Program-made: the position numbers and the translations under genes | The notes under the pieces: model-generated | Seen by the model: the letters and a program-made list of their open reading frames with translations, nothing else | The model's database searches: none | What the model was told of the DNA's origin: nothing | Shown: in pieces, positions 23,404 through 32,507 of the stretch | Numbering within the stretch: position 1 is the first letter of the stretch | Layout of the letters: each line of letters begins with the position of its first letter | From: Enterobacter sp. kpr-6 | GTDB taxonomy: Bacteria > Pseudomonadota > Gammaproteobacteria > Enterobacterales > Enterobacteriaceae | Reading direction: 5' to 3' | DNA: 64,000 nt | Assembly (NCBI RefSeq): GCF_900116015.1 | Contig: NZ_FOYH01000008.1 | Span: 1 to 64,000 of the forward strand

Positions 23404-23445
23404 TATAATCTATCACCAGGTGCTACATTATCAGGTGACAGGATG
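23404..23445 (+). promoter_or_regulatory. Predicted -10 and operator-like repeat before the toxin gene
   Basis: TATAAT (23404–23409) is followed by TATCACCAGGTG (23410–23421) and TATCAGGTGACA (about 23429–23440). These contain inverted TCACC/GGTGA half sites, typical of an autoregulated toxin–antitoxin promoter. The -35 is weak. The same DNA must carry the divergent pabA promoter. Confidence 0.4.
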
Positions 23446-23452
23446 TTTGCCA

Positions 23453-23812
23453 GTGCGCGTATTCAAAACAAAGTGGTTCAATAAAGCGGCCCGTACTCAT
23501 GCCATTAGCGATCGCGAGTTATGTGACGCTATTGATGCAGCGCTTAGCGGGAAAACCGTCGATTTAGGCGGCGGGATTTACAAAAAAAGACTCAACCATA
23601 ATCGTGACCGCGCCATCATTCTGGCCAGAGGCGGCGCTCATTGGTTTTATGCCTATTTGTATGCAAAACAAGATATGGCGAATATTAGTGAAAGCGAATT
23701 GGCTGCATTCAGAGAACTGGCCAGGCACTACGCTGCACTGACTACAGAAAAGATTACCGCGTTGCTTGCCCATAAAGAACTGGTGGAGATTTGCCATGAC
23801 TGCAAAAAATAA
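23453..23812 (+). CDS. RelE/HigB-like toxin
   Basis: Probable type II toxin of the RelE/ParE superfamily, an mRNA interferase-like fold. It has 119 residues from GTG 23453 (start VRVFKTKWFNKAARTHAIS), with AGGA 9 bases upstream. An ATG at 23333 in frame adds 40 residues unlike the family. DLGGGIYKKRL, RAIILARGG and WFYAYLYAKQDMANIS match this toxin group's pattern. The gene overlaps the antitoxin start by 17 bases, in the toxin-first HigBA order. AT content looks higher than in neighbours, consistent with acquisition. Toxicity is inferred. Confidence 0.8.
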   Translation: MRVFKTKWFNKAARTHAISDRELCDAIDAALSGKTVDLGGGIYKKRLNHNRDRAIILARGGAHWFYAYLYAKQDMANISESELAAFRELARHYAALTTEKITALLAHKELVEICHDCKK

Positions 23813-24119
23813 GTTTAAAAGTCCTGCCTTTGAAGCTATTCATAGCGCCGCAGCAGGGTTACGCCATGTTGATGCCATTTCTCAGGAAACGATGCGCAGT
23901 TTTGATAAAACCTGCCTTACGCCCGTTCATGAGATTTCCCCCGGAGAAATCAAAAAACTGCGTGAAACGTTTAATATTAGCCAGCCCGTTTTCGCCCATT
24001 ATCTGAACACCAGCGTTTCCACGGTGCAAAAATGGGAGAGCGGGGTTAAACGTCCGGGCGGTCTGGCGCTTAAATTGCTGGCCGTAGTGCAAAAATATGG
24101 GTTGAAAGTCCTGCTATAA
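23796..24119 (+). CDS. HigA-like XRE-family antitoxin
   Basis: Probable antitoxin and autorepressor of the gene above. It has 107 residues from ATG 23796, preceded by GGTGGAG. The C-terminal half is an XRE helix-turn-helix: EIKKLRETFNISQPVFAHYL, then TSVSTVQKWESGVKRP. The N-terminal part (1–45) probably wraps the toxin. A longer in-frame start at 23766 lacks support. The gene ends 40 bases before the convergent fic stop. Confidence 0.82.
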   Translation: MTAKNKFKSPAFEAIHSAAAGLRHVDAISQETMRSFDKTCLTPVHEISPGEIKKLRETFNISQPVFAHYLNTSVSTVQKWESGVKRPGGLALKLLAVVQKYGLKVLL

Positions 24120-24158
24120 AACACCGTCTACAGTGCATTCAACCCCGGAAAATCAAAA

Positions 24159-24761
24159 TTATTCTGTATCGCCCGCTTCACTCACTACCTGGCTAAAGAT
24201 AGCGGTCAGCGCGGTTAAGTCGCCCATTGCGCCGCTCTGACTGGCCTGGCTCCAGGCGTCGGGGTCGATGCCGCGCCAGTCGAGGACATAACCTGCGTGG
24301 ATCGCCAGTTGTTCGAAGAAGATGCGCTGGGCGATGCCATTGCCGATACGAAACGGGTGCAGGACGTTGATTTCGCAGTAGTAGTGCGCCAGACGTTCAG
24401 TGAAAGCCTGCTTATCCAGCCCCTGTAACCAGTCCTCATCTTCCAGCGCCTGCATCAGGGCGTTGCCCTCTTTTTCGATATAGTCGAAATGGCAAAAACG
24501 CGTGTCGCCCTGGTAGATATCCACTTCCCGGATTTGTCCGGCCCAGTCAAAAATGTCCTGGTAGAGATGGCGATGGATAGCACACAAATGCGGTAGCCCG
24601 CGGACTACAGGGCCCAGATCCAGCGTGGCGGCGCGCAGGGAAGTCAGTTCGTACGCTGCCTGCTCCAGCCGCTGCACCTGGCGGATACCCAGCCGGTTGC
24701 GCATGACGTTCAGGCCTGGATAGAGATAAGGATCGCGCCCGTCGCCGAATTTATCGCTCAT
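24159..24761 (-). CDS. fic: Fic domain protein (AMP-transferase-like toxin)
   Basis: Cytosolic Fic-fold protein of 200 residues. Active Fic enzymes use HPFx(D/E)GNGRxxR to transfer AMP to target proteins. Here the motif (135–146) is [12 protein letters not shown]: the catalytic His is kept, but the acidic residue is Ile and the Gly-loop Arg is Ile. E. coli K-12 Fic also departs from consensus (HPFRVGSGLAQR, as I recall), though Asn is retained here. The gene overlaps yhfG by 11 bases, so toxin and inhibitor are coupled. Activity may be weak or specialised. Confidence 0.93.
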   Translation of the reverse strand: MSDKFGDGRDPYLYPGLNVMRNRLGIRQVQRLEQAAYELTSLRAATLDLGPVVRGLPHLCAIHRHLYQDIFDWAGQIREVDIYQGDTRFCHFDYIEKEGNALMQALEDEDWLQGLDKQAFTERLAHYYCEINVLHPFRIGNGIAQRIFFEQLAIHAGYVLDWRGIDPDAWSQASQSGAMGDLTALTAIFSQVVSEAGDTE

Positions 24762-24921
24762 AGTGCCTCCTCAGTTCTTTCAGACGCACTGTCGCTTCCT
24801 CAGCGCTCAGCGTGATCAACTCACACTCGACGCCCTCAAGCCGTCGGCTGGCCTGAAAATTAACGTTACGCTGTTGTTCCCAGAGTCGGGACTTTTGCCG
24901 ATCGGTGAGTTTTTTCACCAT
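24751..24921 (-). CDS. yhfG: YhfG, inhibitor (antitoxin) of Fic
   Basis: Small protein of 56 residues from ATG 24921 ([19 protein letters not shown]), with GGAGGCGTA upstream. The longer reading from 25023 is not supported. It contains SRRLEG, which fits the (S/T)xxxE(G/N) inhibitory motif of class I Fic antitoxins, whose Glu blocks ATP binding in Fic. It precedes and overlaps fic. Confidence 0.9.
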   Translation of the reverse strand: MVKKLTDRQKSRLWEQQRNVNFQASRRLEGVECELITLSAEEATVRLKELRRHYER

Positions 24922-25029
24922 TACGCCTCCCTGAAGGTATTGCCCATTTGCCACAAGTATAAGCGGCAATTTGCGGTTACGCAGGGAAGCGGAAATGCGC
25001 GCGGGCGGAAAAGGCCCGCGCAAGGAGCG

Positions 25030-25647
<618 letters not shown>

Positions 25648-25741
25648 CTAAAGAGCACTACGCCCCCAGGCCAGCCCTTTACCAAATTTTACGAATTTGA
25701 AACAGATGTAACCTGGCCCATTCTGGCGCTTTGCGGAATTA

Positions 25742-25763
25742 AAATGTGACACTAATCACTCTT
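25742..25763. promoter_or_regulatory. CRP-like site between ppiA and tsgA
   Basis: TGTGA-cactaa-TCACT (core 25745–25760) matches the CRP consensus TGTGA-N6-TCACA at 9 of 10 positions. It could serve ppiA, tsgA or both. Function is inferred from the match and from known CRP control of E. coli ppiA. Confidence 0.65.
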
Positions 25764-25881
25764 AATCATGCAACGTATGAATAATTACGCGGAAAAGATT
25801 TAAATACATCACGCAAACGAATAAGATTTGGCCGTTCGCAGCGCTGTCAACGCGCTTTACATTTATCGACACAGGCCAGAC

Positions 25882-27066
25882 ATGACTAACAGCAATCGCA
25901 TCAAGCTCACATGGATCAGCTTCTTCTCCTATGCCCTCACTGGCGCACTGGTAATTGTCACCGGGATGGTGATGGGGAATATCGCAGAGTATTTCAATCT
26001 GCCGGTTTCCAGCATGAGTAACACCTTCACCTTCCTGAACGCCGGGATTTTAATCTCCATTTTCCTTAACGCCTGGTTAATGGAAATCGTCCCCCTGAAA
26101 ACGCAGTTGCGCTTCGGCTTCGTGCTGATGGTTCTGGCCGTGGCCGGGCTGATGCTCACCCACAGCCTGGCACTGTTCTCCGCCGCCATGTTCGTGCTGG
26201 GCCTGGTCAGTGGGATCACCATGTCCATCGGGACGTTCCTCGTGACCCAGATGTATGAAGGCCGCCAGCGCGGTTCTCGTCTGCTGTTCACCGACTCCTT
26301 CTTCAGCATGGCCGGGATGATCTTCCCGATGGTCGCCGCGTACCTGCTGGCACGCAGCATTGAATGGTACTGGGTATATGCCTGCATTGGCCTGGTTTAC
26401 GTGGCGATTTTCATTCTGACTATTGGCTGCGAATTCCCGGCGCTGGGTAAACATGCCGCCGCGAGCGACAAGCCGGTTGAGAAAGAAAAATGGGGCGTGG
26501 GCGTGCTGTTCCTGTCCATCGCAGCGCTGTGCTACATCCTTGGTCAACTGGGCTTCATCTCCTGGGTGCCGGAATATGCCAAAGGTCTGGGCATGGATGT
26601 TGAGTCGCAGGGCAAGCTGGTGAGCAACTTCTGGATGTCATACATGATCGGCATGTGGGCGTTCAGCGTTATCCTGCGCTTCTTCGACCTGCAACGCATT
26701 CTGATGGTGCTGGCGGGTATGGCAACGGTGCTGATGTATCTGTTCATCACCAGCGGCCCGGAATATCTGTCATGGTGCATTCTGGCGCTGGGCTTTTTCT
26801 CCAGTGCTATCTACACCACCATCATTACCCTGGGCTCCCAGCAAACCAAAGTGGCCTCGCCGAAGCTGGTTAACTTTATCCTGACCTGCGGCACCGTGGG
26901 CACCATGCTGACCTTCGTGGTCACCGGTCCCATCGTTGCAAGCAGCGGCCCGCGGGCCGCGCTGATGACCTCCAACGGTCTTTACGCCGTGGTGTTCGTG
27001 ATGTGCGTCGCGCTCGGCTTTGTGACCCGCCACCGTCAGCACGGTGCAGCGGCGTCCGCACACTGA
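25882..27066 (+). CDS. tsgA: Major facilitator superfamily transporter TsgA
   Basis: Inner-membrane MFS transporter of 394 residues with about 12 membrane helices. I start at ATG 25882 ([20 protein letters not shown]), matching E. coli TsgA. An 18-residue extension from 25828 looks unrelated. [15 protein letters not shown] between the two halves of the first bundle is the family loop. Substrate unknown; the Salmonella homologue was linked to tellurite/selenite response. In E. coli it precedes nirB directly; here codA lies between. Confidence 0.94.
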   Translation: MTNSNRIKLTWISFFSYALTGALVIVTGMVMGNIAEYFNLPVSSMSNTFTFLNAGILISIFLNAWLMEIVPLKTQLRFGFVLMVLAVAGLMLTHSLALFSAAMFVLGLVSGITMSIGTFLVTQMYEGRQRGSRLLFTDSFFSMAGMIFPMVAAYLLARSIEWYWVYACIGLVYVAIFILTIGCEFPALGKHAAASDKPVEKEKWGVGVLFLSIAALCYILGQLGFISWVPEYAKGLGMDVESQGKLVSNFWMSYMIGMWAFSVILRFFDLQRILMVLAGMATVLMYLFITSGPEYLSWCILALGFFSSAIYTTIITLGSQQTKVASPKLVNFILTCGTVGTMLTFVVTGPIVASSGPRAALMTSNGLYAVVFVMCVALGFVTRHRQHGAAASAH

Positions 27067-27084
27067 TTGTCCTGCCCCTTTCCG

Positions 27085-28383
27085 TCAGGAAAGGGGCGCT
27101 TTGCCAAAGCTAATCTCTTCCCCGCCGTTATCCATTTGCACCCAGGTCTGCGCCAGCTGTGTGGTGGCGATGATCCTCCCCTGACGAATTGACCAGCGCA
27201 CCGGCACCTGTCGGCGCAGCGCATCAAAACCACTCTCCGCAGGCAGAATAATCATGTTCGCCGGATTGCCCGTTTTAATGCCGTAATCCGTCAGGCCAAA
27301 TGTGCGGGCGCTGTTATGGGTGATCAGATTTAAACCTTCGTCAATTTGCTGATAGCCCATCATCTGGCAGACGTGCAGCCCCATATGCAGCACCTGCAAC
27401 ATATTCCCCGTTCCGAGCGGATACCACGGATCGAACACATCGTCATGCCCAAAGCAGACGTTAATGCCCGCTTCCAGTAACTCTTTCACCCGCGTAATGC
27501 CGCGCCGCTTCGGGTAATCATCAAAGCGCCCCTGCAAATGAATATTGACCAGCGGGTTAGCGACAAAGTTGATGCCAGACAGCTTCAGCAGGCGAAAGAG
27601 ACGCGAGGTGTATGCGCCATTGTAAGAATGCATCGCCGTAGTGTGACTGGCGGTGACGCGCGCGCCCATGTTGTACTGGTGCGCCAGCGCAGCGACGGTT
27701 TCGACAAAGCGCGACTGCTCGTCATCGATTTCATCGCAGTGAATATCCAGCGGGCGATCGTATTTTTGCGCCAGCCGGAAAGCGATGTGCAGCGACTCGA
27801 CGCCATACTCGCGGGTAAATTCGAAATGCGGAATCGCCCCGACCACATCCGCGCCCAGCCGCAGCGCCTCGTCCAGCAGGGCCTCGCCATCGGGATAAGA
27901 GAGAATGCCCTCCTGAGGAAAGGCCACAATTTGCAGATCGATCCATGGCGCAACCTCGGCTTTTACCTCCAGCATCGCTTTTAGCGCGGTCAGCCCAGGA
28001 TCGGAGACATCCACATGAGTGCGCACAAACTGGATGCCGTTCGCCATCTGCCACTTCAGGGTTTGCCACGCGCGGGCTTTTACGTCCTCATGACTGAGCA
28101 GGGCTTTGCGCTCGGCCCAGCGCTCAATGCCTTCAAACAGCGTGCCCGACTGATTCCAGTTCGGTTCGCCCGCCGTTTGGGTGGTATCCAGATGGATATG
28201 CGGTTCAATAAACGGCGGGATCGCCAGCCCGCCGTGAGCGTTCAGCACTTCATAGCTTTCACTTTGCGCCTCACCCATCGGCGTGATGGCCCCAAAACGC
28301 CCCTTCTCAATCGCAATTTGCCAGCGTCCTTCCAGGCCTGCTAACCGAACGTTTTGCACTACCCACAGCGGTGTCGATGTCAT
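27085..28383 (-). CDS. codA: Cytosine deaminase (CodA-like)
   Basis: Amidohydrolase-family deaminase converting cytosine to uracil and ammonia in pyrimidine salvage. It has 432 residues from ATG 28383, with GAGGAAAAAGGC upstream. The in-frame reading to 28491 would add 36 odd residues. Metal and active-site motifs are PHIHLD (H62, H64), [18 protein letters not shown] and [13 protein letters not shown]. There is no codB permease beside it, unlike the E. coli codBA operon. It is convergent with tsgA and divergent from nirB. A related amidohydrolase substrate cannot be excluded. Confidence 0.87.
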   Translation of the reverse strand: MTSTPLWVVQNVRLAGLEGRWQIAIEKGRFGAITPMGEAQSESYEVLNAHGGLAIPPFIEPHIHLDTTQTAGEPNWNQSGTLFEGIERWAERKALLSHEDVKARAWQTLKWQMANGIQFVRTHVDVSDPGLTALKAMLEVKAEVAPWIDLQIVAFPQEGILSYPDGEALLDEALRLGADVVGAIPHFEFTREYGVESLHIAFRLAQKYDRPLDIHCDEIDDEQSRFVETVAALAHQYNMGARVTASHTTAMHSYNGAYTSRLFRLLKLSGINFVANPLVNIHLQGRFDDYPKRRGITRVKELLEAGINVCFGHDDVFDPWYPLGTGNMLQVLHMGLHVCQMMGYQQIDEGLNLITHNSARTFGLTDYGIKTGNPANMIILPAESGFDALRRQVPVRWSIRQGRIIATTQLAQTWVQMDNGGEEISFGKAPLS

Positions 28384-28522
28384 GCCTTTTTCCTCAAAAG
28401 TGACCCTGAACTTTAGGAGTAGGTGATTCTCACAAAAACCCCCTCTTTTTGTACAGAAATTCCGCAACCATGAAAAGTGAGACATTTCCAAGACTTATAA
28501 AAACTTCGTGAAATCAATCATC

Positions 28523-28538
28523 TACTCATTAAGGAGTA
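28523..28538. promoter_or_regulatory. NarL/NarP 7-2-7 site of the nirB promoter
   Basis: TACTCAT-TA-AGGAGTA is an inverted pair of NarL-type heptamers. Its centre is 28 bp upstream of the FNR site centre, the same spacing as the -69.5/-41.5 pair at E. coli nirB. Nitrate/nitrite activation is expected. Confidence 0.85.
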
Positions 28539-28551
28539 TGCAGAGGCTAAA

Positions 28552-28565
28552 TTGATTTGCATCAA
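28552..28565. promoter_or_regulatory. FNR site of the nirB promoter
   Basis: TTGATTTGCATCAA is a perfect match to the FNR consensus TTGAT-N4-ATCAA. At -41.5 it would place the transcript start near 28600, 24 bases before the nirB ATG. This supports anaerobic induction of nirBDC–cysG. Confidence 0.93.
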
Positions 28566-28623
28566 TAAGTGCGGGTGCTGAATCGTTAAGGTAGGCAGTA
28601 ATAGAAAAGAAATCGAGGCAAAA

Positions 28624-31167
28624 ATGAGCAAAGTCAAACTCGCTATTATCGGTAACGGCATGGTCGGTCACCGTTTTATTGAGGATCTCCTCGATAAAGC
28701 CGATGCCGCACAGTTCGACATTACCGTGTTTTGCGAAGAACCCCGCAAAGCATACGATCGCGTCCACCTCTCCTCATACTTCTCTCACCACACCGCTGAA
28801 GAGCTGTCGCTGGTGCGCGAAGGCTTTTACGAGAAGCACGGCGTTAAGGTGCTGGTCGGCGAACGCGCCATCACCATTAACCGTCAGGAAAAGGTGATCC
28901 ACTCAAGCGCTGGCCGTACCGTGTTTTACGACAAACTGATCATGGCGACCGGCTCTTATCCGTGGATCCCGCCGATCAAAGGCTCTGAAACTCAGGATTG
29001 CTTCGTTTACCGTACCATTGAAGATTTGAACGCCATTGAAGCCTGTGCCCGCCGTAGCAAACGCGGCGCGGTTGTCGGTGGTGGTCTGCTCGGCCTCGAA
29101 GCCGCAGGCGCGCTGAAAAACTTAGGCGTTGAAACCCACGTTATCGAATTCGCGCCAATGCTGATGGCTGAACAACTCGATCAGATGGGTGGCGAGCAAC
29201 TGCGCCGCAAGATCGAAAGCATGGGCGTGCGCGTCCACACCAGCAAAAACACCAAAGAGATCGTGCAGGAAGGCGTTGAAGGCCGCAAAACCATGCGCTT
29301 TGCCGATGGCACCGATCTTGAAATCGACTTTATCGTCTTCTCTACCGGTATCCGCCCGCGCGACAAACTGGCGACCCAGTGCGGTCTGGCAGTGGCACAG
29401 CGCGGCGGGATCGTGATTAACGATTCCTGCCAGACGTCCGACCCGGATATCTATGCGATTGGCGAATGCGCCAGCTGGGACAACCGCGTGTATGGCCTGG
29501 TCGCACCGGGTTATAAAATGGCGCAGGTGACCGTTGACCACATCCTCGGCAAAGAAAACGCCTTCACCGGTGCGGATCTCAGCGCCAAGCTGAAACTGCT
29601 CGGCGTGGACGTGGGCGGGATTGGCGATGCGCATGGTCGCACGCCGGGCGCACGCAGCTACGTCTACCTCGATGAAAGCAAAGAAGTTTACAAACGTCTT
29701 ATCGTCAGCCCGGATAACAAACTCCTGCTCGGCGCGGTCCTGGTGGGCGACACCAGCGATTTCGGCAACCTGCAACAGCTCGTGCTGAACGCCATTGAAC
29801 TGCCGGAAAACCCGGACGCGCTGATCCTGCCCGCCCACGCAGGCAGCGGCAAACCGTCGATCGGCGTGGATAAACTGCCGGACAGCGCGCAAATCTGCTC
29901 CTGCTTCGACGTAACCAAAGGCATGTTGATCTCTGCCATCAACAAGGGCTGCCACACCGTTGCAGCGCTGAAAGCGGAAACCAAAGCCGGTACTGGCTGC
30001 GGCGGCTGTATTCCACTGGTGACTCAGGTGCTGAACGCTGAACTGGCGAAACAGGGCATCGAAGTTAACAACAACCTGTGCGAACACTTCGCGTTTTCTC
30101 GCCAGGAGCTTTACCACCTGATCCGCGTGGAAGGCATTAAATCCTTCGACGAACTGCTGAACAAATACGGTAAAGGCTACGGCTGCGAAGTGTGTAAACC
30201 GACCGTCGGTTCACTGCTGGCCTCCTGCTGGAACGAATATGTGCTGAAACCGCAGCACACGCCCCTGCAGGATACCAACGACAACTTCCTGGCAAACATT
30301 CAGAAAGATGGCACCTACTCGGTGATCCCACGCTCTGCGGGCGGTGAAATTACCCCGGAAGGGCTGATGGAAGTGGGCCGTATCGCCCGTGAATTTAACC
30401 TCTACACCAAAATCACCGGTTCTCAGCGTATCGGCCTGTTCGGTGCGCAGAAAGACGACCTGCCGGAAATCTGGCGTCAGTTGATTAACGCAGGCTTTGA
30501 AACCGGTCACGCGTATGCCAAAGCGCTGCGTATGGCGAAAACCTGTGTCGGTTCCACCTGGTGCCGTTACGGTGTGGGCGACAGCGTTGGTTTCGGCGTT
30601 GAGCTGGAAAACCGCTACAAAGGCATCCGTACGCCGCACAAAATGAAGTTTGGCGTCTCTGGCTGTACCCGTGAATGTGCCGAAGCGCAGGGTAAAGACG
30701 TGGGCATCATCGCCACCGAAAAAGGCTGGAACCTGTATGTGTGCGGTAACGGCGGGATGAAACCACGCCACGCCGACCTGCTGGCTGCCGATCTCGACCG
30801 CGAAACCCTGTTGCAGTACCTCGATCGCTTTATGATGTTCTACATCCGCACTGCCGACAAACTGACCCGTACCGCCTCCTGGCTCGATAACCTGGAAGGT
30901 GGGATTGATTACCTGAAGAGCGTCATCATCGACGACAAACTGGGTCTGAACAGCCAGCTTGAAGCAGAAATGAAACGTCTGCGCGATGCGGTGATTTGCG
31001 AGTGGACCGAGACCGTCAACGATCCGCAGGCGCAGGTGCGCTTCAAACACTTTATCAACAGCCCGCAGCGCGATCCGAACGTGCAAACCGTCCCGGAACG
31101 CCAGCAACACCGCCCGGCAACGCCGTATGAACGCATTCCGGTCACCTTAGTGGAGGAAACCGTATGA
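28624..31167 (+). CDS. nirB: NADH-dependent nitrite reductase large subunit
   Basis: Cytosolic siroheme enzyme reducing nitrite to ammonium with NADH. It has 847 residues. Order: FAD/NADH oxidoreductase part (1–300, with VVGGGLLGLEAAG), a BFD-like [2Fe-2S] segment near 425–470 (CSCFDVTKG, CGGCIPLV), then the nitrite/sulfite reductase domains. The latter carry the siroheme–[4Fe-4S] cysteines in CVGSTWCRYG… and FGVSGCTRECAEAQGKDVG (about 640–695). It overlaps nirD by 4 bases (ATGA). FNR and NarL sites lie upstream. Confidence 0.98.
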   Translation: MSKVKLAIIGNGMVGHRFIEDLLDKADAAQFDITVFCEEPRKAYDRVHLSSYFSHHTAEELSLVREGFYEKHGVKVLVGERAITINRQEKVIHSSAGRTVFYDKLIMATGSYPWIPPIKGSETQDCFVYRTIEDLNAIEACARRSKRGAVVGGGLLGLEAAGALKNLGVETHVIEFAPMLMAEQLDQMGGEQLRRKIESMGVRVHTSKNTKEIVQEGVEGRKTMRFADGTDLEIDFIVFSTGIRPRDKLATQCGLAVAQRGGIVINDSCQTSDPDIYAIGECASWDNRVYGLVAPGYKMAQVTVDHILGKENAFTGADLSAKLKLLGVDVGGIGDAHGRTPGARSYVYLDESKEVYKRLIVSPDNKLLLGAVLVGDTSDFGNLQQLVLNAIELPENPDALILPAHAGSGKPSIGVDKLPDSAQICSCFDVTKGMLISAINKGCHTVAALKAETKAGTGCGGCIPLVTQVLNAELAKQGIEVNNNLCEHFAFSRQELYHLIRVEGIKSFDELLNKYGKGYGCEVCKPTVGSLLASCWNEYVLKPQHTPLQDTNDNFLANIQKDGTYSVIPRSAGGEITPEGLMEVGRIAREFNLYTKITGSQRIGLFGAQKDDLPEIWRQLINAGFETGHAYAKALRMAKTCVGSTWCRYGVGDSVGFGVELENRYKGIRTPHKMKFGVSGCTRECAEAQGKDVGIIATEKGWNLYVCGNGGMKPRHADLLAADLDRETLLQYLDRFMMFYIRTADKLTRTASWLDNLEGGIDYLKSVIIDDKLGLNSQLEAEMKRLRDAVICEWTETVNDPQAQVRFKHFINSPQRDPNVQTVPERQQHRPATPYERIPVTLVEETV

Positions 31168-31490
31168 GCCAGTGGAACACGATTTGCGACCTCGCTGACA
31201 TCATCCCGCAGACCGGCGTGTGTGCGCTGGTCAACGACCAGCAGGTCGCGATTTTCCGCCCGCGCCAGGACGAGCAGGTTTTTGCCATCAGCAATATCGA
31301 CCCGTTTTTCCAGGCCAGCGTGCTGTCCCGTGGGTTGATTGCGGAACACAACGGCGAGCTGTGGGTTGCCAGCCCGCTGAAAAAACAGCGCTTCCGCCTG
31401 AGTGATGGCCTGTGCATGGAAGATGCCAGCCACTCAGTCGCGCATTTTGACGCGCGGGTGAAAGACGGCCTGGTACAGATTAAAGCGTAA
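31164..31490 (+). CDS. nirD: Nitrite reductase small subunit
   Basis: Rieske-like fold subunit of the NADH nitrite reductase, 108 residues, starting MSQWNTICDLADIIPQTGVC. As in E. coli NirD, it lacks the Rieske iron ligands, so its role is structural. The start overlaps the nirB stop. A 135-base repeat island separates it from nirC. Confidence 0.96.
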   Translation: MSQWNTICDLADIIPQTGVCALVNDQQVAIFRPRQDEQVFAISNIDPFFQASVLSRGLIAEHNGELWVASPLKKQRFRLSDGLCMEDASHSVAHFDARVKDGLVQIKA

Positions 31491-31497
31491 TTTTTTA

Positions 31498-31632
31498 CCC
31501 CTCACCCCGGCCCTCTCCCACAGGGAGAGGGGGAAAACCGGATAACACCGGCATCGGACTGTCCCCTCTCCTGGACGAGAAAACGGGCACCGGACGGTTC
31601 CCTCTCCCTCAGGGAGAGGGTTAGGGTGAGGG
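31498..31632. repeat. GC-rich palindromic repeat island inside the nir operon (nirD–nirC)
   Basis: Starts CCCCTCACCCCGGCCCTCTC and ends AGGGTTAGGGTGAGGG. There are three CCCTCTCC-type arms, two of which form CCCTCTCCC/GGGAGAGGG hairpins, with a spacer of lower similarity (31535–31595). Being within an operon, it could cause mRNA processing or partial termination before nirC and cysG. Confidence 0.9.
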
Positions 31633-31682
31633 TGTTTTCTTAACCTTATTTCTTATTTTTAAACTTCATTGGGATAATCAAC

Positions 31683-32489
31683 ATGTACACAGACACTATT
31701 AACAAGTGTGCGGCTAACGCTGCGCGCATTGCACGGCTCTCGTCGCAAAATCCACTGGGCTTCTGGGTCAGTTCCGCCATGGCGGGCGCATACGTTGGCC
31801 TCGGCATCATTCTGATCTTCACCCTCGGCAACCTGCTTGAACCCGCCGTGCGTCCGCTGGTGATGGGTGCCACCTTTGGTATCGCGTTAACGCTGGTCAT
31901 CATCGCCGGGTCTGAACTCTTCACCGGACACACCATGTTTCTGACCTTCGGTGTGAAAGCCGGCACCATCAGCCAGGGCCAGATGTGGGCGATTCTCCCG
32001 CAAACCTGGATGGGTAACCTGCTGGGTTCCGTGTTTGTCGCCCTGCTGTATAACTGGGGTGGTGGTAGCCTGCTGCCGCTCGATACCAGCCTTGTGCACA
32101 CGGCAGCGCTGGCCAAAACCACCGCACCCGCGATGGTCCTGTTCTTCAAAGGCGCGCTCTGTAACTGGCTGGTTTGTCTGGCGATCTGGATGGCAGTGCG
32201 TACCGAAGGCGCAGCAAAATTCCTCGCAATCTGGTGGTGCCTGCTGGCGTTTATCGCTTCCGGCTACGAGCACTCCGTCGCCAATATGACCCTGTTTGCC
32301 CTCTCCTGGTTTGGTCATCACAGCGACGCGTACACCCTCTCCGGTATTGGCCACAACCTGCTGTGGGTCACGCTCGGGAATACTTTATCTGGCGTCGTAT
32401 TTATGGGGCTGGGTTATTGGTATGCTACTCCTCGTGCTGAGCGTCCGGCTCCCGCAAAAGCGGCGTTGGGCGAAACTGTAAGCCAATAA
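31683..32489 (+). CDS. nirC: Nitrite transporter NirC
   Basis: Inner-membrane channel/transporter of the formate–nitrite transporter (FNT) family, bringing nitrite to NirBD. It has 268 residues and six membrane helices. FNT signatures include GAYVGLGIILIFTLG near the N-terminus and the second half-helix region GYEHSVANM. It follows nirD after 192 bases holding the repeat island, and precedes cysG by 18 bases. Confidence 0.96.
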   Translation: MYTDTINKCAANAARIARLSSQNPLGFWVSSAMAGAYVGLGIILIFTLGNLLEPAVRPLVMGATFGIALTLVIIAGSELFTGHTMFLTFGVKAGTISQGQMWAILPQTWMGNLLGSVFVALLYNWGGGSLLPLDTSLVHTAALAKTTAPAMVLFFKGALCNWLVCLAIWMAVRTEGAAKFLAIWWCLLAFIASGYEHSVANMTLFALSWFGHHSDAYTLSGIGHNLLWVTLGNTLSGVVFMGLGYWYATPRAERPAPAKAALGETVSQ

Positions 32490-32507
32490 AAATAATGAGG
32501 TAATGTC

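Noticed and set aside
23333-23452. N-terminal extension of the toxin from ATG 23333
   Set aside because: No ribosome binding site, it overlaps the predicted promoter and operator, and the first 40 residues do not resemble the toxin family.
29122-30117. 331-codon frame antisense to nirB, and a 299-codon frame at 30211–31110
   Set aside because: Both lie wholly within nirB, whose protein is unmistakable; codon mirror effects at high GC explain them.
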